From Taxawa tesnikishii (nom. ined.) (Eukaryota > Ascomycota > Dothideomycetes > Dothideales), in the NCBI GenBank assembly GCA_030247885.1, contig JAPDRO010000030.1:1-64000 (forward strand): DNA of 64,000 nt, in the 5' to 3' direction. The translations under genes and the position numbers were made by a program. Under the pieces are notes generated by a model. It did no database searches and was not told the DNA's origin. It was given only the letters and a program-made list of their open reading frames with translations. This document shows, one piece after another, positions 45,995 through 62,000 of this stretch (positions are counted from its first letter, which is position 1; every line of letters begins with the position of its first letter).

Positions 45995-48900
45995 ATTACT
46001 CTCCCCTAGGCGTTACGTAACTACTTATAATAACTACCCTCCCCTAGGCGAGCTATCTTAACTTATAGTATTACTTTAACTTAGCGCTAGCGTTACGTAT
46101 AGGCTCTATAGGCTAATATTAACGTCGCGTATTTTACTTAAATAATAACATTATAGGATTCTTAATTAATAAAAGTAGTAATATACTTACGCGATATTAT
46201 TTACTTACTTATATACTACTATCGATTTACTTATACGCTACTAGCTATTATACCTCTTAAGACTCTATTTAAGCGCCTAGTCTTAGCTTAACTAACTATA
46301 CTAGTAAGTAAGGGTAATATTACTTCCTTATTACTAGTAGTTACCTTACGTATCGCTTCCTTTAATTTAAACGTTTAGTTTAAATAAAATACTTATAAGC
46401 GCTATATAATCTATATAGTTACTAAAGGTATTATCCCTAATATACGACGCGTATATAACTTATTAACGCTTTAAATAGGTAATAAATATAACGCGAATTA
46501 TAACCTTATAATCGCGCGTAAGTACTCTTACTATATCTAGGCTTATAAGCCTTATATAACTATTATTAACCCTTAGCTCTTCCTAGTTATTAATAAGGTA
46601 TATATTACCTATAAGGAGCTAGCGAAGCTTCGCTATATTAGTAACGTTAAGGAGGAAAATATTATAAAGTTAAAGGAAGTTTTAACTTAAACTTAAGTTA
46701 CTACTACTATTACCCTTAATACCTAGTAGTATAATTATAATAAGGTCTTAAGTAATACTCCTCTAAAGCGCCGTCGTATTACTACTATTTCGTAGTCCTT
46801 AAACTTAACTTACTATAAGGAGGTAACTTGTATTTACTTTACCCTTAAGAATATAGAAGTTTATATAACTAAGTTCCTAAGTATATTTAAGGTATATACG
46901 TTTATACTTTACTTTTACTACGCTTACTAACTACTAGTATTTCTCTAGCGCTCCGCCCTCGCTACCCTTACTTTTATAATTAAGGAAGATTTTAAGGTAA
47001 AGAGTTTTAAGATAAAAGTTTAAGAAATAAGAAGTTAAGGACTTATACCTCGTAGCTTCTATAAAGTTAATATATTATTGTAGCGCCTTCGAGTCGCCTT
47101 CGTAGTACTTCCTACTATATAATAAGAAATAATAATAAATTTTAGAGGTAAAGAGCCTACGGGCCCCTTCTTCTTTACTTACGCTTCGCTTTCGTTATAA
47201 TTATAACTTACTATTAGTTCGCCTCCTCTAGCTAATATTTATTTACTTCTTCCTCTTCCTCTTTACTTACGCCCTCTCTATACTTCGTAGGTAACTATCT
47301 TATTCTATAAGTTTTTATACTATCTTCTAGTACTTATTTATTATATTCCTTTAGCTAGCCTTTTTATTTTATAAGGAAGAATTTAATTTCCTTTCTTATT
47401 TTCTAGTCTAGTACTAGTTTTACTTTATATTCCTATTTACCTTTTATAAGGTTAAGTAATAGTAGCTCTTCTACTAGTTTACTATCGTTTTACTTATAGT
47501 ATACTTCGAGGAGAAATACGTAAAAGATATTATAGATTCTATATACTAATAAGAGTACTAGGTAATACGCTTATAATTTGATAGTAATAAGTACCTTAAA
47601 GGGCCCTATAAACTTATATAAGAGCTTCTTATTTAGCTCGTTAAGCTAGAGATTTCTAGTTACTAATATTACTATATCTCTAACTTTATATATTTTTAGC
47701 TAGTATTATTTATTATATACTTTACTACTCGCTTTAAATACGCGTCTCTAGCGCTCCTCTAGCGCTATATACTCTTCCTTTAGTTATTAAACTTATTCTA
47801 TAACTACTAGTACTCTTCCTTTCCTAGGCTTATCTCGAGCCTTTATATAAAGTTTTAGATTATATTTATAAAGGGCATAAAAGGGGCTTATATAAGTCGT
47901 AAGGTACTCGCTATTATTATAAGTAAACTCTACTAATAGTAGCTATTTTGCCTAGTTTACTTACTTATTACTATAGTAATAGCGTAAGTATTACTTTAGC
48001 GTCTAATTTTATCTTTCTATTTACTTATCTATTTATAAGTAAAACGCTATACTAAGCCTTTAAGTTACGTATACTACGTAGTAAAAGTCTAACTAGAACG
48101 TACTTATAAATATAAAACTTCTATTTAATACGATATTAAATAGTATACTATACTAACTAACTACGTAGTTTATTATAAGATCTAGTATATTTAATACTAT
48201 ATAAGTCTTATTTATAGGAATATACTTTACTATCTTTATATAGTAATTAATAACGACGAGGATTATATTATAAATACTTTCGCCTTTCTTACTTAATAGT
48301 AAGTTTATAATAAAGTCTATAAATAGTTCCTACTATAGCCCTATAGAATATAGTAAGAAAGTAAGCTTACTATAAGGCTAGTAACGCTTTACTTTTATCC
48401 TCTAATATACCTCGTATATATATATATACTCGGCTATATCTACTTATAAAGATAATTAGTAATACTTCCTCTTTAGTAAGGTAATAGTCTTTTCTTTACT
48501 AAAGTAGCCTACTAGCGTATTATCGTAGTATATACGTAATACTTATACGCGTAATACGCTATCTTTAAGTATATAGAAAGAATTTTCTTTATATAAAAAG
48601 TTTCCTTTTAGTACTACGTAGCTACGCTACTAGTAACTTACTAATAGCTCGTAGTTATAAAGTCCCTATACTTTTAAGTTAAGGGGTCTTCTAAAAGAAG
48701 TATAAGGATTATATTTTTAACTTCTAGTTAGGGATTATCCTAGGGGTTTTTACTATAATAACTATAACTATAGTAATTTTAAGTAAGCCTAGTATTATAC
48801 TAGTACTTTAAAGACGTTTCTCTTACGTTACTTCTTAAGTAAGGAGTAGTTAGTTAAGGCCTTTTCTTAATAAGGGTTTAACCTTATCTTTATAATACCT

Positions 48901-51900
48901 TTTTAGAGTATTTATAACTATTATAGTAACTCGTTAAACTAATAGTAATTTACTTACGTTATTACTTTACCCCTCTAGGGCCGTAAGCTTATACTATAGT
49001 ATAGGAAGGAAATAACTCGTTATATCTTCCCTTATATTATAGTCTAAGTACCTCGATAGTATATTAGTAAGATTTAGCTTTCTTACTTAATACTTAATTA
49101 TAAAATCGAAAGTAAATAAGGTAATAGCTTATTTAGCTTACCTTCTATTAAGTTACTTTATCTTTATAAAACTCTTTAGGTTATTATAATCTAATAGTAC
49201 TTAAATCGAGTACGAGGCTTCTTTAAGGTAGTAGCGCTAATACTTAAAGGCCGCTACTATAGCTAGTAATTCCTAATTATATACCTTATAATTTTACTCC
49301 GCTAGAATTATCTTTTAAAACTAGAATATAATCGGGTATTAGTTCTTACTACTATTATAGTCTAGTAGTAACTAAGAAAGTATTACCTCTAGGGCGAACT
49401 TCGATATATTACTTTCGAGCTATAAGTATATTACTAGGTCGTAATATACTAAAATAAGAGCTTTTATAAACGCTATTTTTAACGTACGAAACGCCCCCTC
49501 CTTAGAGTTAGTTTACTAGATAGGCCCCGATTTTCTACTCTTATAACTACTCTTTAGTAACTTAGTTAATATAGTTACTTTCTTTAAGTAGTTCTTAATA
49601 AACCGTCGATAAAAGTTAGTAAACCCTAGGAACTATTATACGTTATAAATCGTTTTTAAAGCTAACTATTCCTTAATAGCGCGTACTTTACTCTTATCTA
49701 TTATAACGCCTTTATAGCTTATAATAAAACTAAGGAACTTTACTTAATATACGAAGAATTTATACTTCTTTTAGCTTATAAATAGTATATACTTCCTTAG
49801 TTACTCTAGTACGACTCGTAAGTACTTTACGTACTCTTCCCTTATAGTACTATAAATAAGGATATTATTAAAATATACTATATAAGAGACGTTTACTAAA
49901 CTTACTAACGCTTTATTAATATAAACTTAAAACGTTACTAAGGTATTAGTTAAGCTAAATAGTATAACTAGATACTTAAAGTATTTATAGTATATATAAA
50001 ACGTAGTCTTCTACTCGTTACCCTACTTAATTAGTATATAATAATAAGTATCTTTTAAGTCTAGCTTAGAAAACTACTACGCGCTACTAAGCTAATTTAA
50101 AGTCTTACTAATTAGAAGTAATAAATAGCGATTCTTAATAGTAATCTTATTAAGACTTTTATAGTTAACGTATAGCCTTACGCTCTTATCCTTCTTCGAA
50201 ACAAATAAGATTAGCGTACTTACTATAGACTTAAATCGCTAAATCTAACTATTTACTTATATAATAACTAGGTAATTTCGGAGTATTTTTAACTCCCTCT
50301 CGGAAAGGTTATATAGGGACTAAAAGGGTAACTTCTTACCTTTTACTAAGTCGATTATATACGTTACCTCTTCGGGTTATAAAAGGTTTACTATATCCTT
50401 ATAGTTAAAAATATCCTCTAGATTTACGACCTCTAAAAGTAAGGCCTTTTTACGAGACTCTTTACGTAGCTCTTTACGTAGACTTTTACGTAAATCTTTA
50501 CGTAAACTTATAATAACTATATAGAGAATAATAAAGACTTAAGGCTTTCCCTTATAGTCTTATATAAACTAGTTAGAGTCTAAGATCTAGTAGACGCTAT
50601 AAATAGTACTATAGTACTAGTAATTTATACTCGAATCGATAATAATACTTTCTTAATACTATTATAACCTTCCTAGAATTACTAGTAGTCTCTTTACTTT
50701 TATTATATAATATAGGAAATTTATTTCCTTTTCGACTTTAATAGAATTAGTAATTCGGATACGTAGCTTATACGCTTTATAGTAAAATACTCTTAAGCTT
50801 TAAAAGGATTTTAGTTTTAAAAGGTTCGCGCTTTACTATAAGGCTAAATTATATTATAATATAAAAGCTTATAAGACGATATTATAGTTAGTAGCGTCGT
50901 TTAATAGAAAGGTAGTCTTTATATAACTATAAAGCGTAATAACTTTACCTCGTAAGGGAACTACGAGTTATACTTAGACTAAAAGGTAAAGGAAGTTTAA
51001 CGTTAGTTCTTTATTAACTTCCTCCCTTTTCCTATATACCTTAGCGCTAGTTCGTTAGTAGTAACCTTACGTATAATAAGGCCGCTTTTAGCCTTTTCTT
51101 TCTTTAAGGCTTTATAGTCTTAGGAGTAATATGCTTTCTTATAATAATTATAGTACTTTACTTTACTTAAAAGTACGGATATTTTCTAGTCGCTTTTAAT
51201 ATATAAGTAAAGCGTAGCCGTAGATAAGGTATATATATATAGGTTATCCTACTAAGGCCTCTTTACTAGGCCTTAGGAATTCGATCTTCTTATAAAGGGT
51301 TACTTATAAAGTAAGTATATACTACTACTAAGTTAGTCGTTAGTTATTTCTATATAAGTTACTAAAGAGATTAGCTCTTATTTTATGTCTAGAAGGGTAT
51401 TATACTTTATAATTAATAGGCGAAGTTTAGGCCGTAATTTAGTAAGTAAGTATTATATACGCTACGCCTTTATATAAGTAAATATCTAATCTTTTAGCGT
51501 AGTTAAATAAGAAGTAAAACTAGCTACTATTTAGTATTCCGTTTATTTTACTACGTTATACTAATAGGCTATAGTAAGAGCGTAGTTTACTAAATCCTTA
51601 ATAAAGTCTATATAAAAAGTCTTAAACTAATTATAAGTACTTAGCTTATTTACGTTATATTACTAGTATTACTTCTCTACCGCCTTACTAGCGAGGTATA
51701 TAATACTATATAGGATCTTCGACTTATTTATAGTAAAATAATAAGGATTTATCGAGTAAGTAATATCTAGGGCGCGTATAAAGGTACGTACCTCTTTAAG
51801 GGTCTTCCTTAAAAGGAAGTTAATTTATTTACCTTAATAAAGGACCTCGGCGCGCTAGGGGTAGTTTATATAGAATCCGACGACGCGCTACTATTAGTAT

Positions 51901-52268
51901 CTATCCTTAAGGCTACCTTACTTATAGTATTATTTATTATCCCTAGTTATTCCTCTTCTTCTTCCTCTTATAAATTTTATAACTCGCTATCTTCGTATAA
52001 GGAAACTATAAGCGTAGCGCTAGTAGTATAGCGTTACTAGATATTATTACTAATTTCTAGTTACTTTAACTCTTCCTCTTAGTTTAGACGAGTTTACTTT
52101 ACGCGTACTTCCTTAAGGCGTTTTACTAAGGTAACTTATAATATAAGAACTAGTTTTCTTTACGTTTTACTATCGAGTTTTATTTAGTTTACTTACGCCT
52201 TAATATCGACTATTATTATACCGTCTATTAGGTTTTACGAGCTACTACTAGAGTAGAATAATTAGAAT

Positions 52269-52427
52269 TATAAGGGTAGTTTATAGTAATATATAAAACG
52301 CTAAGACTTAGTAAATTATAGTAGAAACTAATTATTATCTTCCTTTAAGGGAGCCTCGAGTTCCCTTATAAGTAAAACGAGTTTACTTTATAAACGAGTC
52401 CTAGGCGTTATATAACTACTCGTAATA
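52269..52427 (-). repeat. 5' LTR of the first Gypsy element
   Basis: 159 bp direct repeat of 45836-45994, followed by GTATC. It is the 5' LTR because pol reads on the minus strand. Confidence 0.9.
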
Positions 52428-52432
52428 GTATC

Positions 52433-52834
52433 CTTTATATTATAGGGTCGTTAAGTTATATTAAGGGCTCGAAAATAATAGTTAGTTATTATAAATTATA
52501 ACTATTAAATATCTAGTTACTATTACTAGTTAAGAACCTCTAGTCCTATAATATATTAGTAGGTATTTACGCTATATTAGTATATTTAGCCTTAAAGATA
52601 ATTAAGAGTAGTATAGTTTCCTTAGTAATACTTATATACTCGATCGCTATTATTTACTCTTATTTACTTTTAATTTACTTTTAACTTACTATCTTACGTA
52701 TATTAACTAACGCTCTTAACGTTTAATTTACTTTAACTATAAAGCTAAACTTATTTATATTATATACGCGCTCTAGAGGATAGTTATACTATATAAATAA
52801 CTTTATTACTACGTTAAACTACTTCTTTATAGTA
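52433..52834 (-). mobile_element. Pogo-type element F, second segment
   Basis: Continues element F after the first Gypsy insertion and matches 44160-44525 of element E. It is cut at 52834 by the second Gypsy element. Confidence 0.8.
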
Positions 52835-53059
52835 TAGTAAGGAGAACTTTATATTAAGTTAAGTTAAGACTATAAAAGGTAGCTACGTAAGTAGTAATAG
52901 AGATAGTAATTAGTAAGATATAAGATAAGAATAAGATATAGAAAGAATAGTTATTAATTAAATAAGTAACTATCTTATATATAGACTAAATAAGTAGGAA
53001 TTAAAGGTAACTTCTATATAACTAATAACTTATAACTATCTAGTAGCTACCCTACTATA
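52835..53059 (-). repeat. 3' LTR of the large Gypsy element
   Basis: About 225 bp, shared with 63763-63987 and with the fragment starting at 40942. It ends CTACTATA. Confidence 0.88.
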
Positions 53060-56000
53060 TACTTCCCTTTCTTCTTAAGTACTCGTCCTTTAAGTACTAT
53101 ATAGACTATACTTATTATATGTCTCTAGGAGTTATATAATTTACTTATCTATTAAGAAAAGACGAAGGTAAAAACTAGCGAGGGTAATATAAATAACTAC
53201 TCTAGTTAAGATAAGTAGCTAAGATAAGACTTTTAGTTAGTATTTATATTAAAAGCTTTATTATAAGGACTTTTACTAAAATTATTCTCGTTAGAAATAT
53301 TTATCGCTAATCCTTTTCCTTTACCTTTACTACTAGTATCCTTTCCGAAACTCTCTTTTAAACTAATAGACTTTACTAGCTTATTATCCGAAGAGACCTT
53401 ACTATATCCTTACTTATAGTAATTATAAGACTTTATTAAATAGTACCGAGCCTCGGCGTTTATAATTATACGAAAGTAAATACGAAACTTATATACGGCG
53501 TTAGCGTAATACTTATTAATAAACTTCTTTCGCTTTTTATTATTAGTACTAAAAAGGATAACGCGCTTAGTTAAAGTATAAGGGTCTACTTACGTAGTAC
53601 GCCCTATAATTACTTAGGATACTATACTATCTATAATATAGGGGACGACTATTAGAAAAGCGTACGTAATCGTATCGTATATCTAAGGATATTTAAAAGG
53701 CGTAAATAGAGGTAAAGTAAGCTTTAAGTAACTAAGGGTAAAAGTAGTTTAATTATTAACTCTAGCATTAATTTCTAGAGTACTAAGGTCCTCTTTAATA
53801 GCTATATACTATAGGAATACTATTACCCTCTTTTTAACTAGTCTTCCGTTAAAACTATAAAGGAAGTATAGTAGAGTAATACGTACTTCTTTAGCTTTAT
53901 AAGGGACTTCCTCCTATTATAAGCTATACTTCTCTTTATCTTCCTTACTTTAAATCTTATTATCGATATAAATAACGACTCCGCTAGAAGTCTTATTACT
54001 ATTACGCTCTTATACGTTATACTATTATTCTTTAAAATACTAGTAAATACCTTTAATTAAGACTATATAGTTATCCTTTATCTTATTTACTAGGGATATA
54101 GTTCCTTAGATTATATTAGTACTATTACTAGCTAAAAGATAGTCCGGATAGTTATTTAAGTAATAGAATTTAGTCTTACTAGCTCTAGTTGCGTACTTAT
54201 AGTAATATAAGTAAGAAACTAACTATTAATTATAATTAAGTTATAAGTATACGTAGGCTAGATAGTATAGTATATCTTAATAAATAACTTACTAAGTATA
54301 GCTATAATAGGCATTACGTAATTAGCCTTAATCGAATTAATTAGTAAGAAGATAAAGATAGTACTTATATATAATAAGCTCTTTTAGTATATCCTTTATA
54401 AGGTCCTCTTTAAATAGCTAGTCGAACATATTAATATTAATAGTACTATCCTTTTAAAACTAGTTATAAGTACCTAGAAAAATAGACTCTATAATAGCTC
54501 TATAATCGTATTTTTTAGCTAGAGGAATATAGTACTAATATCTATAGAAACTACGAGTATTAGAAGTATAAGCTAGCTTATAAGACTTATAGAATTAATT
54601 TATAGTCTTAAAGTTAGTTTTAAGCTTAGAAGCTTTACTAAATAAGAACTCTCTTATACGTATAATTAGCTACTTTTTACTAAGGGCTCTAATATAGTAT
54701 TTAACTTTCTAGTAAAGTCGAAAAAGATATACCTTATAAAATACTTCGTTATCCTTATTAATAGTATATAGTACCTTCTTTATTAAGTTAGTAATATTAG
54801 GATTTAATATCTTACTCGAGAGTTAATTAATCTCTCTTTAAAGAACTTTATATCTCCTACTAATTTAGTAACTATAGCTACTTTTCTTCTTTAAAGTTAT
54901 TTCTTTTATATTTTCCTTTTCCTTCGGATTAGATAGAATAAAATCCTTAGGTATCTTATTATCGTTTATATTCTTACGGAGATTATTACCGAGGTTATAA
55001 GTATTTTATTTACTAGGATCGTTATATAAATTAGTAAGAGTATTTAAATTCTAGTTAAGAAGTATACTAGTTATCGTCCTACGCTTACGTTTCTTTACTT
55101 CCTCTTCTTTAATCTTACGTCTTACTCCTTCTAGAAGTAATAAAAGGGAGAGCTCTCTAGTATAAGTATATTTATATTATCGACATTTATAAGTAAGGTT
55201 TAAGCGTAGCTACTATATAATAGTTTAATATTAGTAACTTTATAAACTTCTCCTTACTTATTAATAGTATATCCTAGTATAGTTAGGTACTTATATTTTC
55301 CTTAATTAAGTAGTAGATATTTCTTAGGGTACTCTTTAATGTTTTCTAAGTCCTTAGGCTAAAATAGTTAACTCTTCTTAAAACCTTTACTTCTAATATA
55401 ATTACAATATATATACTTATAAAGGAACGCGTAAACTACTTACTTTATAGTAAACTCCTTTCTAGCTAGCTATCTTATCTTAAAGAGGATTATACTACTA
55501 AGGTTAAACTAAAAGATATTCGTATCTCTCGTAATTTACTATAAGTTATAGAGAGTTTTCTTAGCTTTTACTTACTCGTCTCTTCTATTAAGAAGAAGTC
55601 TTTCCGATTAAATAGCGTCCCCGAAGTCTTCCTAAAAGTTTAGTTTAAAGGTTATTCTTTTCTTATAATAGTCCTATAGTAGTAGGGACTAGTATTTACT
55701 TAGTCTTTCTTTTTCCTAGGAGATTTTGTTACTTAAGTTAAGGGCTACGTAGTAGTATTTATCGTTATTATTAATTTTCTTTACTTCTTTAAATACTCGG
55801 TAAAATAACTCGGAAATTAAAACGATAGAGTTATTAGCTTTAATAGTACTAATAACTTAACTACTAAGTAAGTTAAGTTATAATATAGTAAGTTATAAGT
55901 ATAGTTAAACTTTAGTAAATATATAGTAAGAAAATACTATCTTTTAATAGGTTTCTAAGGTATCTATAACTACTATACTTACGAATCGTAGTAGCGTTAT

Positions 56001-59000
56001 TAGTAGTAGCTTTAGGGCGTAGTTTCTAGAGGATTTATAGTCTAGTATGTAAATTTAAATATTTATTACGTATTTTACTTCCTTAAAGGGAAATACGACT
56101 AATATCTAAAGATTTTAGTTCTAAAAGTATCCTTCCTTTTACTTCTTTCTTATTACTCCTTATTACTATTATTACTTAATCCTTTTAACTTATAGTATAA
56201 AAGGAATATCTTTTATATAAATATAAACTTCTTATCCTACGAGCTTTATACTTTTATTTAGTAATAAGATAAGACTATTATCTTAAGTAAATAAATAAAG
56301 GCCTTATTATAAAAGGGAATATAAGAATAGTAGAGAAATAGATAATAAAAGAGATTATTAAGAAAGTTAATAAAGGAAATTATCTAAAGAAATAAATAGA
56401 AAGATTATTAAAATAATATAGAAATATACTTTCCTTTTTCTATAAGTTTATCCCTAGACTTAAGTTTTTATATAGCTCTTAGAGCTATATAAAACCTAGC
56501 TTACTAGCTAGCTAGCTACTTTATATAATCTTCGTACTATAATAAATCGAATCCTTATAGTACGCTAATAATTACCTTTAGGCCTATATTTCTAATATTT
56601 ATAGGTAATTCGTCCTCTAGTTCCTCGTCCTATAAATTAATTTTTAATCCTTTATCCTTAGGTAAAGGTATATCGCCTTTAGTAGCTACTAATTAATCTT
56701 ATAGCTATTTAGGCGTAGTTAGGAAGATAGGCTAGATCTATAGTTTTAGCCGATTTCGAGTATAAGTCCCCTTTATTTTAATACTATTTAAGGTTTCTAG
56801 TACGTAGGTACTTATAGGGGTAACGCTTTTAATTTTAAAAGGACTATACTATCGAAATAGTAGCTTATTTCTCCGGATTTTCTTACGTTTTATATTATAA
56901 ATAAGGACTTCCTATTCGACGTTTAGCTATTTAAACGTAGTATTCTTTTAATTATTAAATTCCTTTACGTTCTACTTTTATATTTACTATTAGTATAGTA
57001 GTATATCCTCTAGGACTTTATCTTAGCGTACTAACTATTATACGCGTATAACTACTAAATCTATAGTAGTTTTAATAGTACTTTAGTCTAGTACTTACTA
57101 TAATAGGAATTTTAGTTCGATTAGAAGAATAATATCTCTTTTATATAGGATCTATACTAGAGATATATTAATAGATCGCCTTAGCGTAATCTAGTCTACT
57201 TATAAGGTTTCTAGTAACTATACGTTTTAGAGCTTACTAAACTTAAAAGTAAGCTTTAATAAGTAGTTAATAAGGTTCGAATATTTACGTTTTACTAATC
57301 TATTACCTTTAAAATAATAAGCGGAAGTAATAATCTTCCGAATTTTATATTATATAGTTAACGTAAATATATAGCTAAAGTTCTTAAGTCCTTCGTTACT
57401 AATTAGTTTAGCGAAGTACTTATATTTATAAATAACGTCCTTATAAAGGAATCTTATAATAGCCTAGCTATTAGGCTTACGTAATACTTTAGCCTCTAGT
57501 TACCTTAATACTAATTTTCTAGTAATAACGAAGTATTCCTTACTACTAGACGTAAGTATAAAAATAATATTTACTAACTATACTTCTCTAAGGACTTGCT
57601 AGTAAACCGAATATAATTCCTTTATATCCTTATAGTTAGTACGTATCTAATACTCTAGGTAGCTTACGTAGTATCTAGAAATATCTTTAAAGGTATTATT
57701 TTATTAGTAATAGTTAGCGACCTTTTTATAAATAACTTCTTATCCTTAGTAATTACTTTTATTATATAGGCTTTAAATAATCTTTCGCCTCTAATTCTTG
57801 TTATTAATTACTTGCCGTAGTAGTATATTCCTAGTATTTCTCTAAAATAGATACTAACTACGAACTAGATAGTTAAGCGCTTTTTTCTTAAATACGTAAA
57901 ATTCCTTAAGATTTATAACTATAAGCTTTTTAAAGTTATAAGGTATTTCGCTATTCTCTAAGATTTCTCTAAGTAACCTTTTACTAACGATATTCTAATA
58001 GTAGCCGCTATAGTTATAAGGTACATTTTAATACCCTCGTTAACTATAATAGTATATATAAAAGTAGTAAATAAATCTACGTTAATAACCTTATTAATAT
58101 CTTACTTATTTAGTATATTATTATTATTCGAAGGATAGTAAGGTCTCTAAGATAGCGTATCTATAGTAGTATATTTAGTACTAGGTATATATTAAACCTC
58201 GAATATAAATAGTTATATCTAGGCTACCTATTAGGCTATAATAAAACTAGGAAGATTCGAGGATAATTTATTAAGTTACGTTACTAGCGTTTTAGTATTA
58301 ACTTTTAAGATAAAAAATACGCTATATAAATATAAGCGTACTTTCTTTAGGGCCTTAAGTACTCCTCTATATTCGCGTTTTCTAGTATTATAGCTAGATT
58401 TTATAGTCGTTTAGAAGCTACTTTTATATTATACTAAATACTATTTCTTTTTATTATCTCTAGTTAACTATATTAGAATAGCTCCCTATTTGCGAAAGTT
58501 AGAATCTGTAGCTAAAATAATAGATTCTACTCCTTTAGTATAATTAATAGACTTTAGTACTAGAGTATTAGTAAGCTTCGCCTTTAATAGCTTAACTACT
58601 TACTTAGCTAGTTTTCCGAAGGAAAATACTACGTCTTTTATATAAGTTTATATAGTAGTACTACTATATATATAAAGTTTTCTACCTAGAGATAATAGTA
58701 TAAACTTAAGCTAAGGAATACTCGAATATCTATAATATTCTTAAACTTATCTTATTTTAAGATTTTAATAACCTTAGTAGTATTTAAATATTTACTTTCT
58801 AAGTCGTAAATATAGCTAATAATCTTAATTTCGAATATATAGAATTAGGATTTTCCTTTAGTAATAGTATAGTTAGTACGTTCTAAATCTATAAGAATAC
58901 TATCTAACTAATAAATATACTTTAGAACGTATTTCTAAATACTAAGTACTACTTTTATGTTTTCTTCTTTATTAACCGAGCCTTTAATACTAATATTATC

Positions 59001-62000
59001 TAGAAATAGTAATATTACGTACGAAATATATACTTGTAGGATTTTAGTAATAATTCTTACGAACTATATTACTAAGTTAATAGCTCCTTAAAGTAGCGTC
59101 GTTTATCTTAGTAGTTTTAAAGGAGTTATAAATCCTATTATATCTCTATATTTTGTAGTAAGTTTTATCTAATCGTATCTAAAGAAAAAGTCGATAAGGA
59201 ATATTATTATAAGTCTTATAAATTACTCGCTAAATTTATCTAGATTTAAGGGTAGATTTCTATTATAGATAGTAATATAGTTAATATTTATAGTTATATT
59301 AATAATACGGAACTTATTTTGCTCCTTCTTAGTAATAAGAAACTATAGATTCTAGTATAAGCTATAATAGTATTTTAGTAATTTTACCTTTAGTCGTTCC
59401 TATAGTATTTCTACAATCTTAGGGATTATTACCTTAAGTATAAGGAACCCTAGAGCTTACTATACCTTATAGAGTATTATCCTAATTTCCTAAGGTAGTA
59501 CTATATTTAGTTTAACCTTTTCGATTTCTAAGAAGTCTTATACTAGTACTACTTCCCTATTATATAGTATTTCTAATAGTAAATCCTTCTCCTTTAGCTA
59601 TAGCTACTTTCTAGTTTATAGTTTTATAATACGTTCCTTATTAAGATAAGTACTACGCTAGATCTTAGAGAATTTTAAAATAAACTATTATCCGTATTAC
59701 TTTACTAATTATAAAAGTAGTTTCTCTCTTACTAATACTCTTTCCCTTTAGTTAATAAGTCCTCCTAAAGTTAAGCTATTAAATAAGGACGAATTAACTA
59801 AATCAACCTTATTTACCTTTCGCTTATATAGTATCCTTATATATACTATATTGTCTCTTTTCTAGCTCTTTATATAGGAGCGTTCTTACTCTTAAATCGG
59901 ACTAATTATATAGGATAAATTAAATCTTTTAGCTATTCGAATCTCGGCTATTTATAGATTTCTAAATATATATAAGAGGAAGGCTATAAGCGCGCCTTTT
60001 TAGTACTTTTAGTCTTACGTATTATTATATAACTACGTAGACTAAATTCGTATATTTAAGTTATTACTATCTAATTATTATAGCTATATTATTCTTCTAT
60101 TAGTCTTACTAGATACTATATCTAATATAAGATTTCTAGACTCTAGATTTAGCGCTAAGCCTTTAGACTCTAAATAACCTTACGTTCTTAGTAGTAGCTA
60201 CTAGCTAATTATATTTATATAACTCCCGAAGCTATATAAAGATTTACTAATAATCTTACTAGTAGCCTCGCTATTACTAGCGCTTAATACTACGCGTATA
60301 CTTATATACGTAGCTTTATACTTAGATCTCTCGTCTCTTACTAGTCTATTTAATAAAGTAGAAGCCTTACTAATTATAAAGTTACTTACTCTTTTCCCTA
60401 CCTTATTATAACTAGTACTATAAAGTAATATAGTATTTCCTTTATAGTACGATTCCGATTTATATAAGGATAAATACTAACGAAAGAAGTAAAGATATTA
60501 TTAGACTTATTATATATACTATCCTCCTAGGTACTATTATTATAGTTAATTACTTTTAGCTTAAATATATATTCTTATAGTCGTCCTAGGATAATATTAT
60601 TAAGGAGTTAGTTTATAATAAGGAAAGAGGTAAAAATCCTAATACTACTAAGATAGATAATAACTCTTTAAGTTATACCTTTAAAGGTACTTTCCCTAGT
60701 TACGCTACGTAATATTAGACTCGGCTTATTACTAATAGGAATACTAACTTACTTTACTATAAAGGTACTTATTAAGTTATATTTAGACTCGGAATCGATT
60801 AGGGCCTAATATCTACTTAGGTAGTTATTTAGCGATACCCTTATAAATAGACTTTTAATATAAATAAGATCCTTATTTATAGTAGTAAATTTATCGTCTT
60901 TAAGGGGTTTTTCTTCTTCGTCTATAACTAGTAGTTTTACTTATAATAGCTAGACATTAATTCCTTCTCGATTCCTCTTATTATATAGAGAGATAGCGAA
61001 TTAGTATTATTATCCTTTAATAGAAAATACTCTTATTTACTACTAGCTATCGTCCTTAATAGATACGTAATATACTATTAGTTTTACGCTAGTATCTCTA
61101 GTAGCTAGATCCTCCCTAGCGTATTTTAGATTTTAATATCTAGCGAAAAAGTACTTAGCTACTACTAGTATAATACTAATAAGTTTATATAATAATAGGA
61201 ATACCCTTATACTCTTAGTTATTTCGAAGACTTTTTAGGATTAACTTCCCTTTAGACTATCTTATCTTATCTTAGCGTCTTTAGCTATATCTTACTATAA
61301 ACTTTCTATATAGTAGGGAAATCTTTTATACTTAGTTCTAGGCCTTCTATTATTTAGCTTCGCCTTATATTACCTAGTAAAGTTATATTCGAAGGTTTTA
61401 GTTTTATAGAATATTTAACGTATTATTTAGTTCTTATAAATTTTAAGACTAAAAGCCTACTAGTAGCCCTTTCCTTTTCTTTTAACTTACTAATTTAGTA
61501 GTCCGTAAAATTAGTATTACTTTACTTACTTCCTAGTACCTTATTAATACGTACTATAGTAATACTAATAATTCTCTAAAAGGTTTCGATTATATAATAC
61601 TAAATAGTAACCTCGTCTTTAGAGTCTTCCTTTTTATTACTAGCTAGTCCTTTAAGTAATACTTTTAATTCCTTTAGAGAGTTTACTATAAGGAACCTTA
61701 CTTATATAAGGCGACTCGAATATATATTTTCCTCTTCTTTTTCTACTCTTACTATCTAGATAATTACCTTCTTTAGTTCGAAGTATTTTAGTACCTACTT
61801 ATACTAAGAAGGTTCTCTTCTTTCTTCTTAGTTATAAAGACGTTTTAGAAGCTTATTTTTACTACTTAAGAAGATATTATTACTATTATAGTACGCCTAG
61901 CCTTTATACTTATACTCTTTAAGATATATATAGTTATTCGTATTATAACTTAGTTTATAGTAGAACTAGTAATTTATAAGTCCTTAAGGGCGTATAAGAA

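Larger units (their letters stand above)
45836..52427 (-). mobile_element. Gypsy LTR retrotransposon fossil (chromodomain type)
   Basis: About 6.6 kb with 159-bp LTRs (45836-45994, 52269-52427) and a perfect 5-bp target duplication GTATC. It reads on the minus strand: gag toward 50800-52200, reverse transcriptase near 49870-50100, integrase to the left of it, and a chromodomain-like segment near 47280-47400 at the end of pol. The family is the chromodomain-bearing Gypsy group (chromoviruses) common in fungi. About 1.2 kb at 46000-47150 beyond pol is not assigned. Broken, with many RIP-type breaks spread over its length. It sits inside pogo-type element F and is younger than it. Confidence 0.88.
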